Source: Stomorhina lunata
Lineage: Eukaryota > Arthropoda > Insecta > Diptera > Rhiniidae
Assembly: GCA_933228675.1 (NCBI GenBank)
Contig: OW121744.1
Location: 118,133,600-118,197,599, forward strand
DNA length: 64,000 nt
Direction: 5' to 3'
Shown: positions 10,753 through 23,318 of the stretch, piece after piece
Position numbering within the stretch: position 1 is the first letter of the stretch
How the letters are laid out: every line of letters starts with the position of its first letter
Program-made: the position numbers and the translations under genes
The notes under the pieces: generated by a model
What the model was told of the DNA's origin: nothing
The model's database searches: none
Seen by the model: the letters and a program-made list of their open reading frames with translations, nothing else

Positions 10753-11989
10753 TCATACATAGACTATATGAGGTTTATTAAGAGTACCACCACCACCAAC
10801 ACCACTACCACCAACAACACTACCACTACCCATACTATCAAAACCCGAATTCAAGCCCATACCAATACCATTCAGAAGTCCCGACCCCGCATGCTGATGA
10901 TGAGAATTCATTTTGTGTTTACCGTTTGTTGAGGTTTTTGTCATAGTGTGAGCATCTGGATAATCATAATGATCGAATTTCTCATATAAATGCTCAGGTT
11001 CATCGGTGTAGGTGTTTGAGTCCTTAACGGGAGGCAATTCCCAGGGCTTTAAGGCTCTATATTCATTGGCAATAGCCTGAGCTGTTAGGTATCTCTCCAA
11101 CTCCAGTTTGTCCACTTGGGGCAGGGTTTGATGATAATCGTGATGATTAATAGGATGTATATTATGATGGGGTAGTGTTGATCTTTGGCTTTGCAAAGTA
11201 TGATGGGGATAGGCACCATTCATTAAAGTGCCAGCAATTCCCCCGTTGGCCTGAGCGCTGAGAGGCTGGTGAGGCAATATACGATCATGTACATTGACTA
11301 TAGATTTGCCTGAGCGTAAGCTGCGATCATGCATTAACTTCCTGCGTCGCTTAACAAATCTCATATAGAAAACTATACTGGCTCCAGTCATGACCACCAG
11401 CAAACAGGTGAGTACTGCACATACAATAGTTACCACATGTGCGGGACAGGTAATTTCTCCCTCAGTCATAGCTGCCAAATGTTTACGTGTTCTTCGATTA
11501 TCATGCCATACCTCACAGCCAATACGTTCTGAATCCAATTTCAGATAACCGCTATTCATAGCTGCCGCTGGATTTGTGTACTGAAACTTTAAATTTACAT
11601 CTTTTTTGCGTTCAGCCACATAGGCTGCTACCCTTACTAGATTATCATCTGCTTCAGCTGAACCCAAGGCAGCCACTGAACCTGCATCATGAGCCATCAT
11701 ATTATCGGGTTTCATATCGCCTCCCTGTTGGCCATTGTCAAAATTGCCCGTTACCAAACGCCACAGCCAGAAGAGCGTGCAATTACACTGTAAAGGATTA
11801 TCCCCTAAATAAAGCTTTTCCAATTGATCGATTGGAAATTGGGCAGCGTATAGGGTTTGTAAACTGTTGGCCTGCATATAGACATCCACAATGTTGGGAT
11901 TGCCCTGGAACATGCGCATGGGTATATCGCTTAGCAAAGGATTGTTGTTAAGATACAATATTTGTAAATGGGTGTTGTCTACAAAAGCT
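10753..11989 (-). CDS. Fili: Fili coding exon 3: LRR 12-14, LRRCT, transmembrane helix, cytoplasmic tail
   Basis: The exon begins after TCTACTTTCAG (acceptor AG at 11991-11990) and runs 411 codons to a TAG at 10755-10753. It completes the LRRs (LQILYLNNN, LEKLYLGDN). It then encodes an LRRCT whose Cys411 and Cys499 are separated by about 87 residues that include an Ala/Asp-rich stretch, long for this cap. The transmembrane helix spans about 526-549. The tail has a conserved-looking ALKPWELPP segment and a YEKFDHYDY segment with several tyrosines, His-rich stretches, a Gly/Ser-rich run, and a C-terminus VYV that fits a class II PDZ ligand (hydrophobic at 0 and -2). PDZ binding is inferred from the motif only. 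Confidence 0.88.
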
Positions 11990-14900
11990 CTGAAAGTAGA
12001 CAAAATGGTAGAAATGTTTTTATAAAGACATATAAGAAAAATAACTAAACGTAAGTATATTTTTGTTTGAGGTATAATCAAAAAGATTTAAGAAAAAAAA
12101 AAAAAAAAATAAAATTTAACTAAATAACTTATAAAAGAAAAATTTTGCATACAAATTCAAAAGCTCTGTATAAGTGAGAATCTTGAATATAAGCTTTCTC
12201 TAAAAATGTTCTTTCAAAAAATGGTTAATTAAACTGTTTCGAATAAGAAGCTTTATAAAAAGATGTTACAGAATCTTTTTATAAAGCTTCTGCACTTCTT
12301 CTGTTGCACTTCTATACATTTATTTACCATATGGTCGTTTTGAAAAGTTCCACAAAAAAGAAAGTGTTCCGTTTTTACTCAAATTCGTAAACAACTAATG
12401 GAATCAATTATCTAATTAGAGAAAGCTAAGACACACACACGTGTTCATGAAATGTATGTTTGTTTGTGCGTTTATGAGCTTTTTATTGTTTTAATCCACT
12501 TTAATTTCACTTTTGGCAGAAAAAAATGTATGCAATATCTTTATATTTAAGGCTCTTTGCTTTATCTACACTTTCAAATTCGATTCTTCCCTGTAAAATC
12601 ACTACTGCAACATTTTAATTTCGTACTTACGTTGGTTTGATACAGCAGAACTTATCTAAAGCCTTCATAAAGACGACTTCTAATAGAGCAGCGAAACTAC
12701 ATGTTGATAGTCGGCCTTATAGTTATACATTTCACCATAGGTTAAAAGGGTATTATAAGTTCGTGCTGATGTATGTAACGCATAGAAATATTTGACTTAG
12801 ACTCACCAATAGATTTAGAATCATTTCACTTAGAATCACTTTCTAAGTCGATTTTGCGATAGCAGTCCGTCCGTCCATCCGTTTTGTGGAATTTTTCACA
12901 ATTTGGTTAGGTATACGAACGAAGCATAATTAATCTGAATCGAAAATTTTTATAGACAATATAGCGCTTTTCCTAGATATCTATTCATTGGGCTAAATAT
13001 CCATAATACTGTTGAAATTTTTTTGAAATGTCTATTTTAGTACCCGATCAATTTTTCTTTCAATTTTTCAATTACTTAAAGTTCAACAATTTCGTTTTCA
13101 AGGGTGAATACTTCTGTGAATTGTATTTACTTCAAAACATTTCTCACTAAGAAACCTGTAACTAAACATTGAGTTTAAAATTCTTCCCCTTCAAAATGAA
13201 ATTTAATATTTCTAACTTTCCAATCATTTAAATACAAGGTATAACTTACTCCCGTACCTACTCTATTCAATTTATTTGCAATCGGATATTCAATGTTATC
13301 CAAAATATTGATTTATTTAAACCGACATGTTTTTTAACCTTTCTCACACTCATTAAACGGAATCCCCACCAAAAATAAATCAAGCATTAAAAATTTGTTC
13401 ATACATTTAGCAAATTTTCAAATGGATATTGGAGGTGGAAAAGGATAAATGAATGAATGAATGGTTGGATGGAAAACATAAAACATCAACAAATTGCCGG
13501 TACAAAAACAAAACGTTCTTTTAGCCGGTTGTTGGTAAACGAATTTGTATTTTAACACTTCGACGGTAAAATGGAGGGGGAATAAAACATTTCAAGAATT
13601 TCTTTTGGTAAAAAGTATACAATTTCATAGAACTTGTTACCTTTATATAAACAATAAAAAGGGCGATATCCAAGTACTAGAAGTATTTAAAGTTCTTTCA
13701 TTATAAAAACATGACTTTATTTTAAAAGGGTTAAAACTGGTAAAAGGATATTGATAACATTAATTTGTTTATTTAAACGTGAGCAACCCTTTTCTTTATT
13801 TGCATTTAAAATACTTTAACTACATACAGAATTATCATATGAATACTAAACAATTATAAAATAACACACATTCTTCGGAGTTAAGGATAAATGATATGTA
13901 TAAGATTTCTATCTTTATAGTATTTGCAATTAACACCCAACAAATTAGAAAATTAATTTCTAGCTTTGGGTAATGACTATTTTGAACTGTCTGGCCAAGT
14001 TGTTAATAAAAAGGGTAAAATTAGTTTTTAATTAAAAATTGTTTAAAACTTAAGAGCTTTACGAAAGTATTTGTAAGCAAAACCTTGATTATTAAATATT
14101 TATCTGCTTTCCAAGAGATTTTTCTTTCCTATTATCATATTTTCATCTTTTGATTTTTCGTGTCTTGTAACTTATTAAGTTGGCAGCATAATTTTCCATT
14201 TGTTTCTTTTCCAACATAATTTATGTGGCATTTTTAACATGCCACTTAGCTTTAGCTGACATATTTTTCATAATAAAACTTTTTTCTTATGCTTTTTGTT
14301 GTCTTTAGCAGCGGAACCGTTAACACTGCTGCTCTTTTTGTGTGTGTGTGTGTGTACAGAAAAGCTTTGTCTGTTTGTCTGCTTTTACTAGTTTATTTTA
14401 TGTTTATTGTTGCTATTATTGTATTTCATAAACTTTTCATATTTGAACATATTTTGTTTTAATATACCTGTCACTTTAAAATAACATGAGCTGTTTATTA
14501 GATTAATATGACTGTCTTGTCATAAAAATTTAACAAAATACTTAAATAGTTGAAATTTCTGTTGTGTGTTTTTCTTTTGCAGTTGGGGGAGGATATCGTT
14601 AATAAAAATTAATGGAAAATGTGTTAATACGAGATATATGTATATTCACATAAAAAGTAATTAAAATATCTTGGCATTATACTAAAATTTTACAGTAGAT
14701 CAGAAAATAAATGAACAATTTTCTTAAAAGCTTTTTTGATTCAATATATTTTTACTTTTTGCAATATTTGCATAAGAAAGCAAAAACTCTAAGAATTTTT
14801 TATTTATAAATAAAAAGTTTCGTATATAAAGCTTAAGCTTTTATGGAGCTTACACATTTTCATTTATTAAAATAACATAATTGAAAGATTAAAGCTTTAA

Positions 14901-17900
14901 ATAAAGCACATCAAAAGAAAAATCTGAACATAAAGTTTTAATTTTTCTTAAGCTTACAAAAAGCTTTTCAAAAAAGTCAAAATATAATAAAAATTATGTT
15001 GATCAACATTTTATTTATATGATTTTTCCACATTTTATAATGTAAACAAGTGAGTATTATCTACAAAAACTCTGACATTAAAAAAGATTTATAGAACACA
15101 TTTATATATCCTTATCTTGCACAGGATTAAAACATCAAAATTACATATATGTGACCCGGTCTATGAGAAGGGTGGGTTATGACTCAAAAACAAGATTTCG
15201 AAAAACTAGCTAAAATGTTGAAAAATTTTGAAAAATTAGCTAATTTTTAGAAATTTTGTTTTTGAGTCATAAGCCACCTTTTCATAGACCGGGTCACATA
15301 TAACTTTAAAAAATATCCATTTTGATTGTGGTATATAAAAAGCTTTTTGATAAATTATAATCGATCTGCTAAAGAAAGTTTATGATATTTGTATAAAGTC
15401 AATATAAGCTTTCTTATTGAAACTTTAAGCTCTTTAAAACTACATAAACTTGTTATACCGTACATCAGGCAGATAAATCCCAGGAACAAAGTTAAAGTGT
15501 TTTTGGAGTGATCCCAGAATATGACTGTTTAAGAATGGGTCATATGAAGACAACTATAGGTAACTTATGTTAGATTTACTGGCCGAATTACGATACGATT
15601 CGATGAGTGTTAAATATATTTGTGTTGCGTACTATAAGGAGATTGGTAATATTTGATATTATACATGATTGTTCATTAATTTAACTTATCTAATTTTCTT
15701 GGAATAATTGAACTAAGGGTATTCGTATAAATTATATAATCAGCAACACAATTCCATCAATGAGAATATGATTTTCATTCACCCCCCCTAAACTTATGCA
15801 ACAATTTTCTGAAAAGCTTTCTGTATTTTGATATTTAACGAATGCCGTAATTTGGTTTACATGTTATTATTAAGCTTGTAACTATAGCTATATTGAACCT
15901 TCTTTTCCAAATATTATATACCCAAAATCAATATCTAAGTCAAAAAAACTATATCTGTTTCCGTCCGTCTGTCCACGAAAATCTATATTATCTTAAAAAT
16001 ATTTTTTAAATCTTATGTTTTTAACACATTTGCAGTATTAAAGTTTAAATTTATTAGAAAATTTAGCAATTTATTTCACTGGTAATTAAAGCAAAATATA
16101 GCTTTACTTCCTGCTGGAATTTCCTAAATATATGTAATTGTTTATTTATTGTTGTTTCGAGTAAATATCAAACAAATAAACAAATAAAAAAACAAAAGTA
16201 GAGAATAGAAAATAAAAATACCTAGAAAAAAATTAAAGCTTGGGAAATGGGACAACTGTTTTATGGAAACATGTGTCTAGGTAAAATCAGTTACACGTTA
16301 ACAATGAAAATAAAACCTACGTGTACGAATGACAAATATTGTTAGCAAAAAAAAAAAAGAAAAAAACATTACATATGTTAAGATTTTTCAATGTTTTGGC
16401 ATAAGTATTTTCTGGTAAAACTTTTTATTTGGCAAACTCACAAAGTTACACGTAGCAACTTCTAAATGGGAACAAAGCATACGTGTACATATAACAAAGA
16501 GTTTAAGAAAGTCATATAGCATATTTTAAGGCTTATAATTAAAAAATTGTTAGTTATTGTAAATTTCTTCGGTAAGCTTCATGTGTGTTAATGAACTTAA
16601 AATGCTTGCATTTTATTTTGTAGGGGCTTTAAGTAGACTGTAGCAGAGTGTATTAATGTCAATGATATGATTTAGTATATATTACCATCAACCAGATAAT
16701 GCCATAATGTCTAATCGTCTGCAATTTAATGTTAGATAATAAGGATTTAATGCAATAAAAAATAAAGTACTTGAATGTTATAGATAGGCTTTTATACGAG
16801 GGTAAATTGATAATTCAGATGAAAGTTTATTGCTTGAGTTTTTTGAAAAATGTTTAATGTTAAGGCTTTAAAGCAGCATTAATATTCTAACCATTAAGGC
16901 TTTTGGAAATACATACTTAGGCAAAGATAATATAATATAAAAATTTTGCACTCCATACATTTTTTTCTACCAAATGCGAAATTAAAGTTAATAAACAACA
17001 ATTGAAAATACATAAACTTACAAACAAACATATATTTCATGAGCACGTGTGTATGCCTAAGCTTTCTCTCATTGGATAATCGACTTCTGTAGTTGTTTCC
17101 AAATTAGAGTAATATCGGTTTACTCTCTTTTTTTATGAGACTTTTCCAAACGACCATTGGGCAAATCAATGTACGAAAGTGCAACATCTTTATATTATAT
17201 AGCCTTTAGTTTAAGCTTTCTTTAGATATATAATCTCAACCAGAAATTTACTCCATGAAGTCATATGAGTGCATTTAAGGAGTAATGCATTATTATGATC
17301 TTAACTCTCCTGACATTGAAATCATTTCTTCTAATGTGTCTTTCTTACTTATAAAATGTTTAAAGCCTTTTCAAACCATTCTCGTTTCTGCTAAATACAT
17401 TAATAAATAATGTTACATGGAAAAAATGTGTGTTATATGAAAATTTTGTAAAATTAGCATAATTTCGTAGTAAAATTACCCAGAATTTAAATGAAACATT
17501 TACTAATACATTAAAAGCTTACAAATATTCTAACACATACTAAATACTTACTTAAATCAATCAAATACATGTATAATCGTGTGTTAGTTATAGCCCAGCA
17601 GTTTCAAGTTAAAGAATCGTTTCTAAAACTGGTGAAATAAATTGGAAGTTAACTTTATATAGGAGGGGGACATGAAGATAACTGCAAGTTAGTTGTCGGC
17701 TATGCTTAAAGTTACTATTATTTTGTTCACATGACAAGAACATTTAAAAATCGCTATTTATTTTTCTAGTATTGGATGTAGTCCTTAAATTCGAAACTAC
17801 TGGTTTTATGTATATGAGTATTTGTAATATAGACACATGTAATTCTTTACAATTTATTTAATATTTCCCGTTATTTTAATAACAGCAAATGTAATTCGAA

Positions 17901-20900
17901 AGGTTTTTTATAAAAAAAAAAATGGAAGTCTAGCGATTTACTGGATCATTAGCATTAATTATTTCTCTGAATATTATATTTCAAGTGCTTTTATTACATC
18001 AATTATTTATAAATGAATTTTTGAAAAAAGCAACAACTTACCTTGAGTCAATGCGTTGCAGAAAATCTAGACGATTTAAATGTAATTCCCTCAAATGGAA
18101 TAGGTTTAAAAATCCAACCGCTGGCAAATATGTAAAACGATTACCGCTCAGGGTTAAATGAGTTAAATTTGATAATTTGGAGAGTTGTTGTGTAGGCACC
18201 ATCTGAAAAGGAAGAAAATAAATTAAATTATCTTAATTCACACCTGTCATCCTTAATTCAAATTAACTTTTTAATTAAAGACTTAAAGCTTCTAAGTATA
18301 ATTTTAATATTTAACTTTTATTCAAGTTCAAGTTTGTTAAGAGTTTTGTCTAAGCCAGAAAAAGTAATATTCTTATAATTTGTATGATATTTTTATTTAC
18401 CCCATAGCTCCCTCCGTGTACTAAAAAGACCATATTTTTTGTTATTGCCCCTATTTTATGTGGAATTATACACCAGCACGTTTTGTTTTATAATGTTATC
18501 GCGATCTAGTGGCACGTTTTAAAGCTACAAATTTTTTTCCAACTACATACAAAGTGTTTTTTATATGTGCGAGTATGTATTTCAGTTTTTTTTGGCTGTA
18601 TCTAACAGAAATAAAAAATAGAGCTCTAAATCAGGTTATATTTTGTAAGGATTTATTTCTAAAAAAAGTAAACAAAAACAAATAAAGACTAAGCTCTCTC
18701 AGGTGGCTGTTTTGGCAGAGTGGTAATGGCAAAGACTTCTAAATAACCAAACTGCCAGTAAAGAATATTTTGGTTATACTCGTATACAAGTGTTTTACTG
18801 TTGACTCAGTCTGGGTTATAAACTGAAATGGCTAAATATTTTTATAAATTGTATACCATGAATTTAGAAATTTTTTTTTCAGACATTCTGTTTTTGTTTT
18901 TTAAATTGTTAGAGGGGATTTTATAAGATTGATTTTATTACTTAACTACTACACCTTCTGTTTCCAACAACTAAAGCTTTAGTTTTTGAACAAAATGAAA
19001 ATGAAAAATTCTTTCCAAATTAGCTGGGTTATGGTCAGAAATTCTCATATATTAATTTGTTAAAATTTATATGTGCTTTAGTTGTATAAAGGAAATTTGT
19101 TTGAGTAAAAATAAATTGGAAAAAAATTCCAAAGAAATATTGCTGCAGCTTTTAGTTGTTGTTAAAAGGAAACATCGAACATACGTTTCCGTTTCCTTTC
19201 TAGATTTTTAGCAAGTTGTTATGGGGCAGTGGCGAATTTTACTTTTCTATTCATTCTAAATGCACGACTATTTAGATACCAACTATGAAAGCGAATTTTT
19301 AGTAAATGTTAGCAATTGAAGCTTTATTTTTTTTCCGAACACAATGTCCTTTTCTTTAAAACAATTTTTGTTTTTATTGCTGACTCGTAAAAAGGTCACG
19401 TATTTTTTATATTTATTTTTTTTAGTTTTTTAAGCAACAAAATAATCCACGAAAAAGTTATCATTTAACACAATGTTGTTAACATCCTGTTCTATTGTTT
19501 CATTTCGGCTTTTAGATAGTCATTTTTGTGGTAATCCTTCATAGAAAATTTTACTTTAACCATAAAAGGGATTTTTAAAAGATTTTTTTTAAATTTCTAT
19601 CATATTTCAACAATTTAATATTTCATATAAAAATATAAAATTTTCTTAAAAATTTAAATTTTTAAATAAAATAGAAATTTTTTATAAAATTTTCTTTAAA
19701 AATATAAAATTTGCTTTAAACATAAAATAATTATCAAAAACTTTCTATTAAAAGAGAAAATTTTTTAAAAATTTTCTTTAAAAATAGAAGATTTTTAAAA
19801 AAATTTCTATAAAATTTTAAAATTTTTCAAAAATTGTTTATAAAAATAGAAAATTTTTCAAAAAGTTTCTATAAAAATAGAAAATTTTTAAAAAATTTTT
19901 TTAAAAATTTTTAAAAAATTTCCATAAAAAATAAAAAAAATTTCAAAAACTTTCAATAAAAATAGAAAATTTTTCAAAAAAATTCTATAATAATTTTTAA
20001 AAAATTTTTGAAAAATTTCCTATAAATTTTCCTGTAAAAATTTTTGAAAAGTTTCCTATAAAAATAGAAAATTGTTGAAAAAGTTTCTATAAAAATAGAA
20101 AATTTTTGAAAAATTTCCTATAAAAATAGAAAGTTTTTGAAAAATTTCCTATAAAAATAGAAAATGTTTCAAAATTGTTCAAAAAAATAGAAATTTTTTT
20201 CAAAAATTTTCTATAAAAAAAGACAGTTTTTCAAAAATTTTTTATTAAAATAGAAAATTTTCTATTAAAACAGAAAATTTTTAAAAATTTTAAATAAAAA
20301 AGGAAATTAAAAAAAAAAATTCTATAAAAATAGAGAATTTTTCAAAAATTTCCTATAAAAATAGAGAATTTTTCAAAAATTTCCTATAAAAATAGAGAAT
20401 TTTTCAAAAATTTCCTATAAAAATAGAGAATTTTTCAAAAATTTCCTATAAAATTGAAAATTTCTCAAAAATTTCCTGTAAAATAGACAATTTTTTAAAA
20501 ATTTCCTTTAAAATAGAAAATTTTTCAAAAATTTCCTATAAAAATAGAAAATTTTTGAAAATTTTTCTATAAAAATAGAGAATTTTTGAAAAATTTTAAA
20601 ATTAAAATTAATAAAACTAGAAAATTTTCTATAAAAATAGAAACATTTTTGAAAATTTCCTATAAAAATAAAAAAAATCTTATAAATTTCTTTCCTTAAA
20701 TATTTCCTATAAAAAAATTTTTCAAAAATTTCCTATAAAATAGAAAATTTTTTAAAAATTTCCTATAAAATAGAAAATTTTTCAAAAATTTCCTATAAAA
20801 TAGAAAATTTTTCAAAAATTTCCTATAAAATAGAAAATTTTTCAAAAAATTCCTATAAAATAGAAAATTTTTCAAAAATTTCCTTTAAAATAGAAAATTT

Positions 20901-23318
20901 TTCAAAAATTTCCTATAAAAATAGAAAAATTTTTAAAATTTTTCTATAAAAATAGAGAATTTTTGAAAAATTTTAAAATTAAAATCAATAAAACTAGAAA
21001 ATTTTCTATAAAAATAGAAAAATTTTTAAAAATTTCCTATAAAAATAAAAAAAAATCTTATAAATTTCTTTCCATAAATATTTTCTATAAACAGAAAATT
21101 TGTAAAAATTTGCTTTCAAAAATAAATAATTATAAATAAACCTAAATTATGGAATTCTTTTATTGTAAATTTACAATACTCAAAAATATCTGCCATAATT
21201 ATCTAATATTCCAAATATAATAATATTTAATACATTTCTCAACAAATAAATATTAAAATATCTTCTTATATTATTTACCTTCTCATGAAATACCTTTGGA
21301 GCACAAAAAGCTAAGAATTCCAGGAAATTCAAAATATTTTATTTTGTAAGTTATTAAAAGCCACAATCTACAATACAGAGAAATATAAGCAAAACGATAT
21401 GGAAATACTTTTAACTTAACAAATAAAATACCAAAAATATCCTTTTCTAAACAAACACACACAGACAAACTTTTACAACAATAAACAGGTATTTCGACTA
21501 AACATTTTAGTATCAGAGGAACTCAAATTCAAATGCAAAAACTCCCATAATTTCTATGAAAACAGACGAAAAGATAGAAAGACAGACAATCAGCTACGAA
21601 ATAACTCGTATATGAGATACTAAAAGAATTTTGTGAGATATTTTAAGTAGTTTCCTGTTAGGATATGTATGTATGTGGTATTTCTAAACCTTAACTTGTG
21701 TATTAGTATTAGAATATGTTTGTGTTAGTATGGAGGTCTATGTCTCCTGGTTTTATTTTACAAAACTGTATGTACAATTTTCTACTGGTAACAATGACAA
21801 TAAATTCAATATTTTTGTTTTAAACAGGTCCTGCTTATAGTTATAGTAATTTGTGTCTGTGTGTGTTTGTGAATGTGTTTGCTTTTGTGTTGCTAGTATG
21901 TGTTAGCTCAAGTCCTTCTGTTTTATAAAACATGTTTCTAAAAACCATATAAGCTAGAGAGCCATAATATGTTTTGTGGTTATATTAAAAAAAAAAAAAA
22001 TAAAAAAAATAAAGGCTGGTTAGGAAACTATTTCGTTAGGAATATTCTCTTTTGTTAAAACTTATATCTAAAGTATGCTCGTGTAAATGTATGTCTGTGC
22101 CTCAAATAATTCAGGGTATTTCTTTGATAGAATTTACCAAAATAAAAAACTTTGCAAAAGATAAAAATATTTTAAACTATTTTGCAGGAAATAGCAATTT
22201 TTAAGTAACAAATCTAACACTTGCAAATATTAAGGGCAATTTGGAATTTCTAAAAAAAAATTTATAAAATTTTAAATGATATAAAAGGATCTGCTCATCA
22301 AAAGTTGTTGAGGTAAGTTACAACATAAAGTATTTGATATAATCAATAGGGAATGTAAATTGTTTTTATGGTACATTTTAAAAGAAATTGTAAAATTTAA
22401 GCTAAATATTTATTTTGGTCAAAATCTAATTTAAATTTAATCATTATCTTTACTCACCGTTAAATTATTATCCGCCAAATCCATATGTTTCAGCGTCACC
22501 AAACCCTCAAAAGCACTCAAGTCCAATTCACTTATAACATTACCCCTCATCGTCAGCGTCACCAATTCTCTGAGACCCTCGAAACTATCATTGCGCACAT
22601 ATTCCACCAGATTATCAGATAAATCCAAGGATTTCAATGAATGCAAATGCTGCAAATTATTTGCCGGTACATCCAACAGTTGATTATTTTTAAATATCAA
22701 AATTTCCAAAGACATTAAATTTCGAAATGTATTATCCTCCAAACTAACAATATTGTTATTGGTCAAATCTAGCTCAATCATAGAAGATAAGTCATTCATA
22801 GCCGAGGCATGAACCATATCTATACGATTAAAACTCATATCCAAGACTAAAAGATTCGTCAAACCCTTAAAAGCATCCTTCTGCAAGGAACTTACCGAAT
22901 TATGACTTAAGTTTAAAGTTCTCATTTCCGTTTGATATTCAAAGTTTTTCGAACCCAATGTCTCAATGATATTCCGCGACAAATCTAATATTTCCAATTT
23001 CATATAAAATGGCAGCGTAAACTCTATATTACGTATTTTATTTAAAGTTAAATTAATATATTTGGTCTCTGGATTCAGTTGAATTGGCACATCTTCTAAG
23101 GCAGCATCAACACAATACGCCTTTGTATTGGCATCACTGCCCACACACTGACACTTGGAGGGACAAAAGGCTCGGGTATATTGTGTGTGATAGCTGAGCA
23201 GGATTAAGAGTAATGAGCTTAAATGCAGCCAAGGTATGCTACAGGATAATGTTGATGTTAAACGCCATCTTACATGATTAAGTCTGTGTAAGTGTTTCAT
23301 TTTTATATACTTCGACAT
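10753..23318 (-). CDS. Fili: Fish-lips-like LRR transmembrane receptor (three coding exons)
   Basis: Join of 23318-22458, 18202-18042 and 11989-10753 on the minus strand gives 752 residues, close to the length I recall for Drosophila Fili (CG34368). Seen: a hydrophobic signal region at about residues 30-43 with likely cleavage after Ala50; an LRRNT cap (Cys52, 56, 58, 69); about 14 LRRs; an LRRCT cap (Cys409, 411, 499, 522); one transmembrane helix at about 526-549 followed by a KRRR stop-transfer; and a tail of about 200 residues ending HIVYV. Known of the family: Fili is a cell-surface LRR protein related in type to Capricious and Tartan, implicated in wing-disc cell survival and in synaptic partner choice of olfactory neurons. 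Introns are 4255 bp (phase 0) and 6052 bp (phase 2), both GT-AG. The assignment to Fili rather than another LRR receptor rests on recalled similarity, including the ETKYINLT and DIPMR stretches. Non-coding 5' exons may lie upstream and cannot be placed. Confidence 0.85.
12301..12519 (-). repeat. dispersed repeat family D, copy A
   Basis: On the minus strand this gives, in order, ACGCACAAACAAACATAC, TTTCATGAACACGTGTGTG, TAGCTTTCTCTAATTAGATA and TTTTCAAAACGACCATATGG. The same series is present at 16970-17202 and 61616-61845 on the plus strand. Confidence 0.8.
14337..14355. repeat. (GT)n microsatellite
   Basis: A run of alternating T and G, about 19 bases. Confidence 0.8.
15146..15302. mobile_element. 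palindromic MITE-like element in Fili intron 2
   Basis: The left arm begins TATATGTGACCCGGTCTATG and continues with GACTCAAAAACAAGATTT. The right arm is its near-perfect reverse complement, ending CATAGACCGGGTCACATATA. The 157-bp unit is almost entirely arms, with about 30 bp of spacer. TA dinucleotides at both outer edges fit a TA target site, as used by Tc1/mariner-type elements, but no transposase is present. Confidence 0.75.
16970..17202 (+). repeat. dispersed repeat family D, copy B
   Basis: Contains ACAAACAAACATATATTTC, ATGAGCACGTGTGTATGCC, CATTGGATAATCGACTTC, CCAAACGACCATTGGGCAAA and GCAACATCTTTATATTATA, in the same order as copies A and C. Confidence 0.8.
18042..18202 (-). CDS. Fili: Fili coding exon 2: LRR 10-11
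   Basis: This 161-bp exon is too short for a standard open-frame listing and was found by looking for the missing LRRs between exons 1 and 3. A pyrimidine-rich tract ending TTTTCAG (acceptor at 18205-18203) precedes it and GTAAGT (donor from 18041) follows. It encodes 53 full codons beginning MVPTQQLSKL, with the repeats LTHLTLSGN and LRELHLNRL. It ends with AG, which joins the first A of exon 3 to make Arg341. The phases at both ends match the neighbouring exons, and the reading continues the LRR periodicity without a gap. Confidence 0.86.
18203..22457 (-). other. Fili: Fili intron 1 (4255 bp, phase 0)
   Basis: Donor GTGAGT at 22457 and acceptor TTTTCAG at 18209-18203. The middle third is a minisatellite (19590-21130). 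I see nothing recognisable in 18230-19589 or 21131-22457. Confidence 0.85.
19590..21130. repeat. intronic minisatellite, CCTATAAAA/TTTTTCAAAAA type, with higher-order copies
   Basis: About 50 diverged units of 30-31 bp alternate TTTCCTATAAAAATAGA with AAATTTTTCAAAAA. Nearly identical units cluster at 20310-20460 and 20720-20930. A longer segment (about 20565-20715), including the aberrant stretch ATTAAAATTAATAAAACTAG, repeats with few changes at about 20940-21092, an offset of about 377 bp. This points to recent higher-order amplification. Confidence 0.85.
22458..23318 (-). CDS. Fili: Fili coding exon 1: signal peptide, LRRNT, LRR 1-9
   Basis: This exon has 287 codons and ends with ACG (Thr287) directly before a GTGAGT donor at 22457, so intron 1 is phase 0. 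Without splicing, the frame would stop six codons later. The first ATG (23318-23316) follows an in-frame TAG 30 bases upstream. A second in-frame ATG at codon 7 (23300-23298) has A at -3 in an AAAAATGAAA context, better than the first (T at -3), so translation may start there. Either start keeps the signal peptide. Residues 52-69 form the N-terminal cap with four cysteines. Nine LxxLxLxxN-type repeats follow, for example LEILDLSRN, MRTLNLSHN and LKSLDLSDN. Confidence 0.88.

Larger units (their letters stand above)
11990..18041 (-). other. Fili: Fili intron 2 (6052 bp, phase 2)
   Basis: Donor GTAAGT at 18041 and acceptor TTTCAG at 11995-11990. It holds two copies of a dispersed repeat (12301-12519 and 16970-17202), a palindromic element (15146-15302), a CCGTCCGTCC motif near 12866 and a GT run near 14338. 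The remainder (12590-15145 and 15303-16969) shows nothing recognisable. Confidence 0.85.

Noticed and set aside
11574..11951. 125-residue open frame on the plus strand
   Set aside because: Antisense shadow of Fili exon 3.
12001..12081. N-terminal 30 codons of the unspliced frame before Fili exon 3
   Set aside because: Intronic read-through. The TTTCAG acceptor at 11995-11990 and the phase match with exon 2 show that coding starts at 11989.
18704..18840. tRNA-like GGCAGAGTGGTAATGG stretch in Fili intron 1
   Set aside because: An A-box-like word without a B box or a cloverleaf at the right distance. No target duplication seen.
22437..22457. Six extra codons and stop after Fili exon 1
   Set aside because: They are the intron 1 donor region (GTGAGT). 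A protein ending there would lack the cap, membrane helix and tail.
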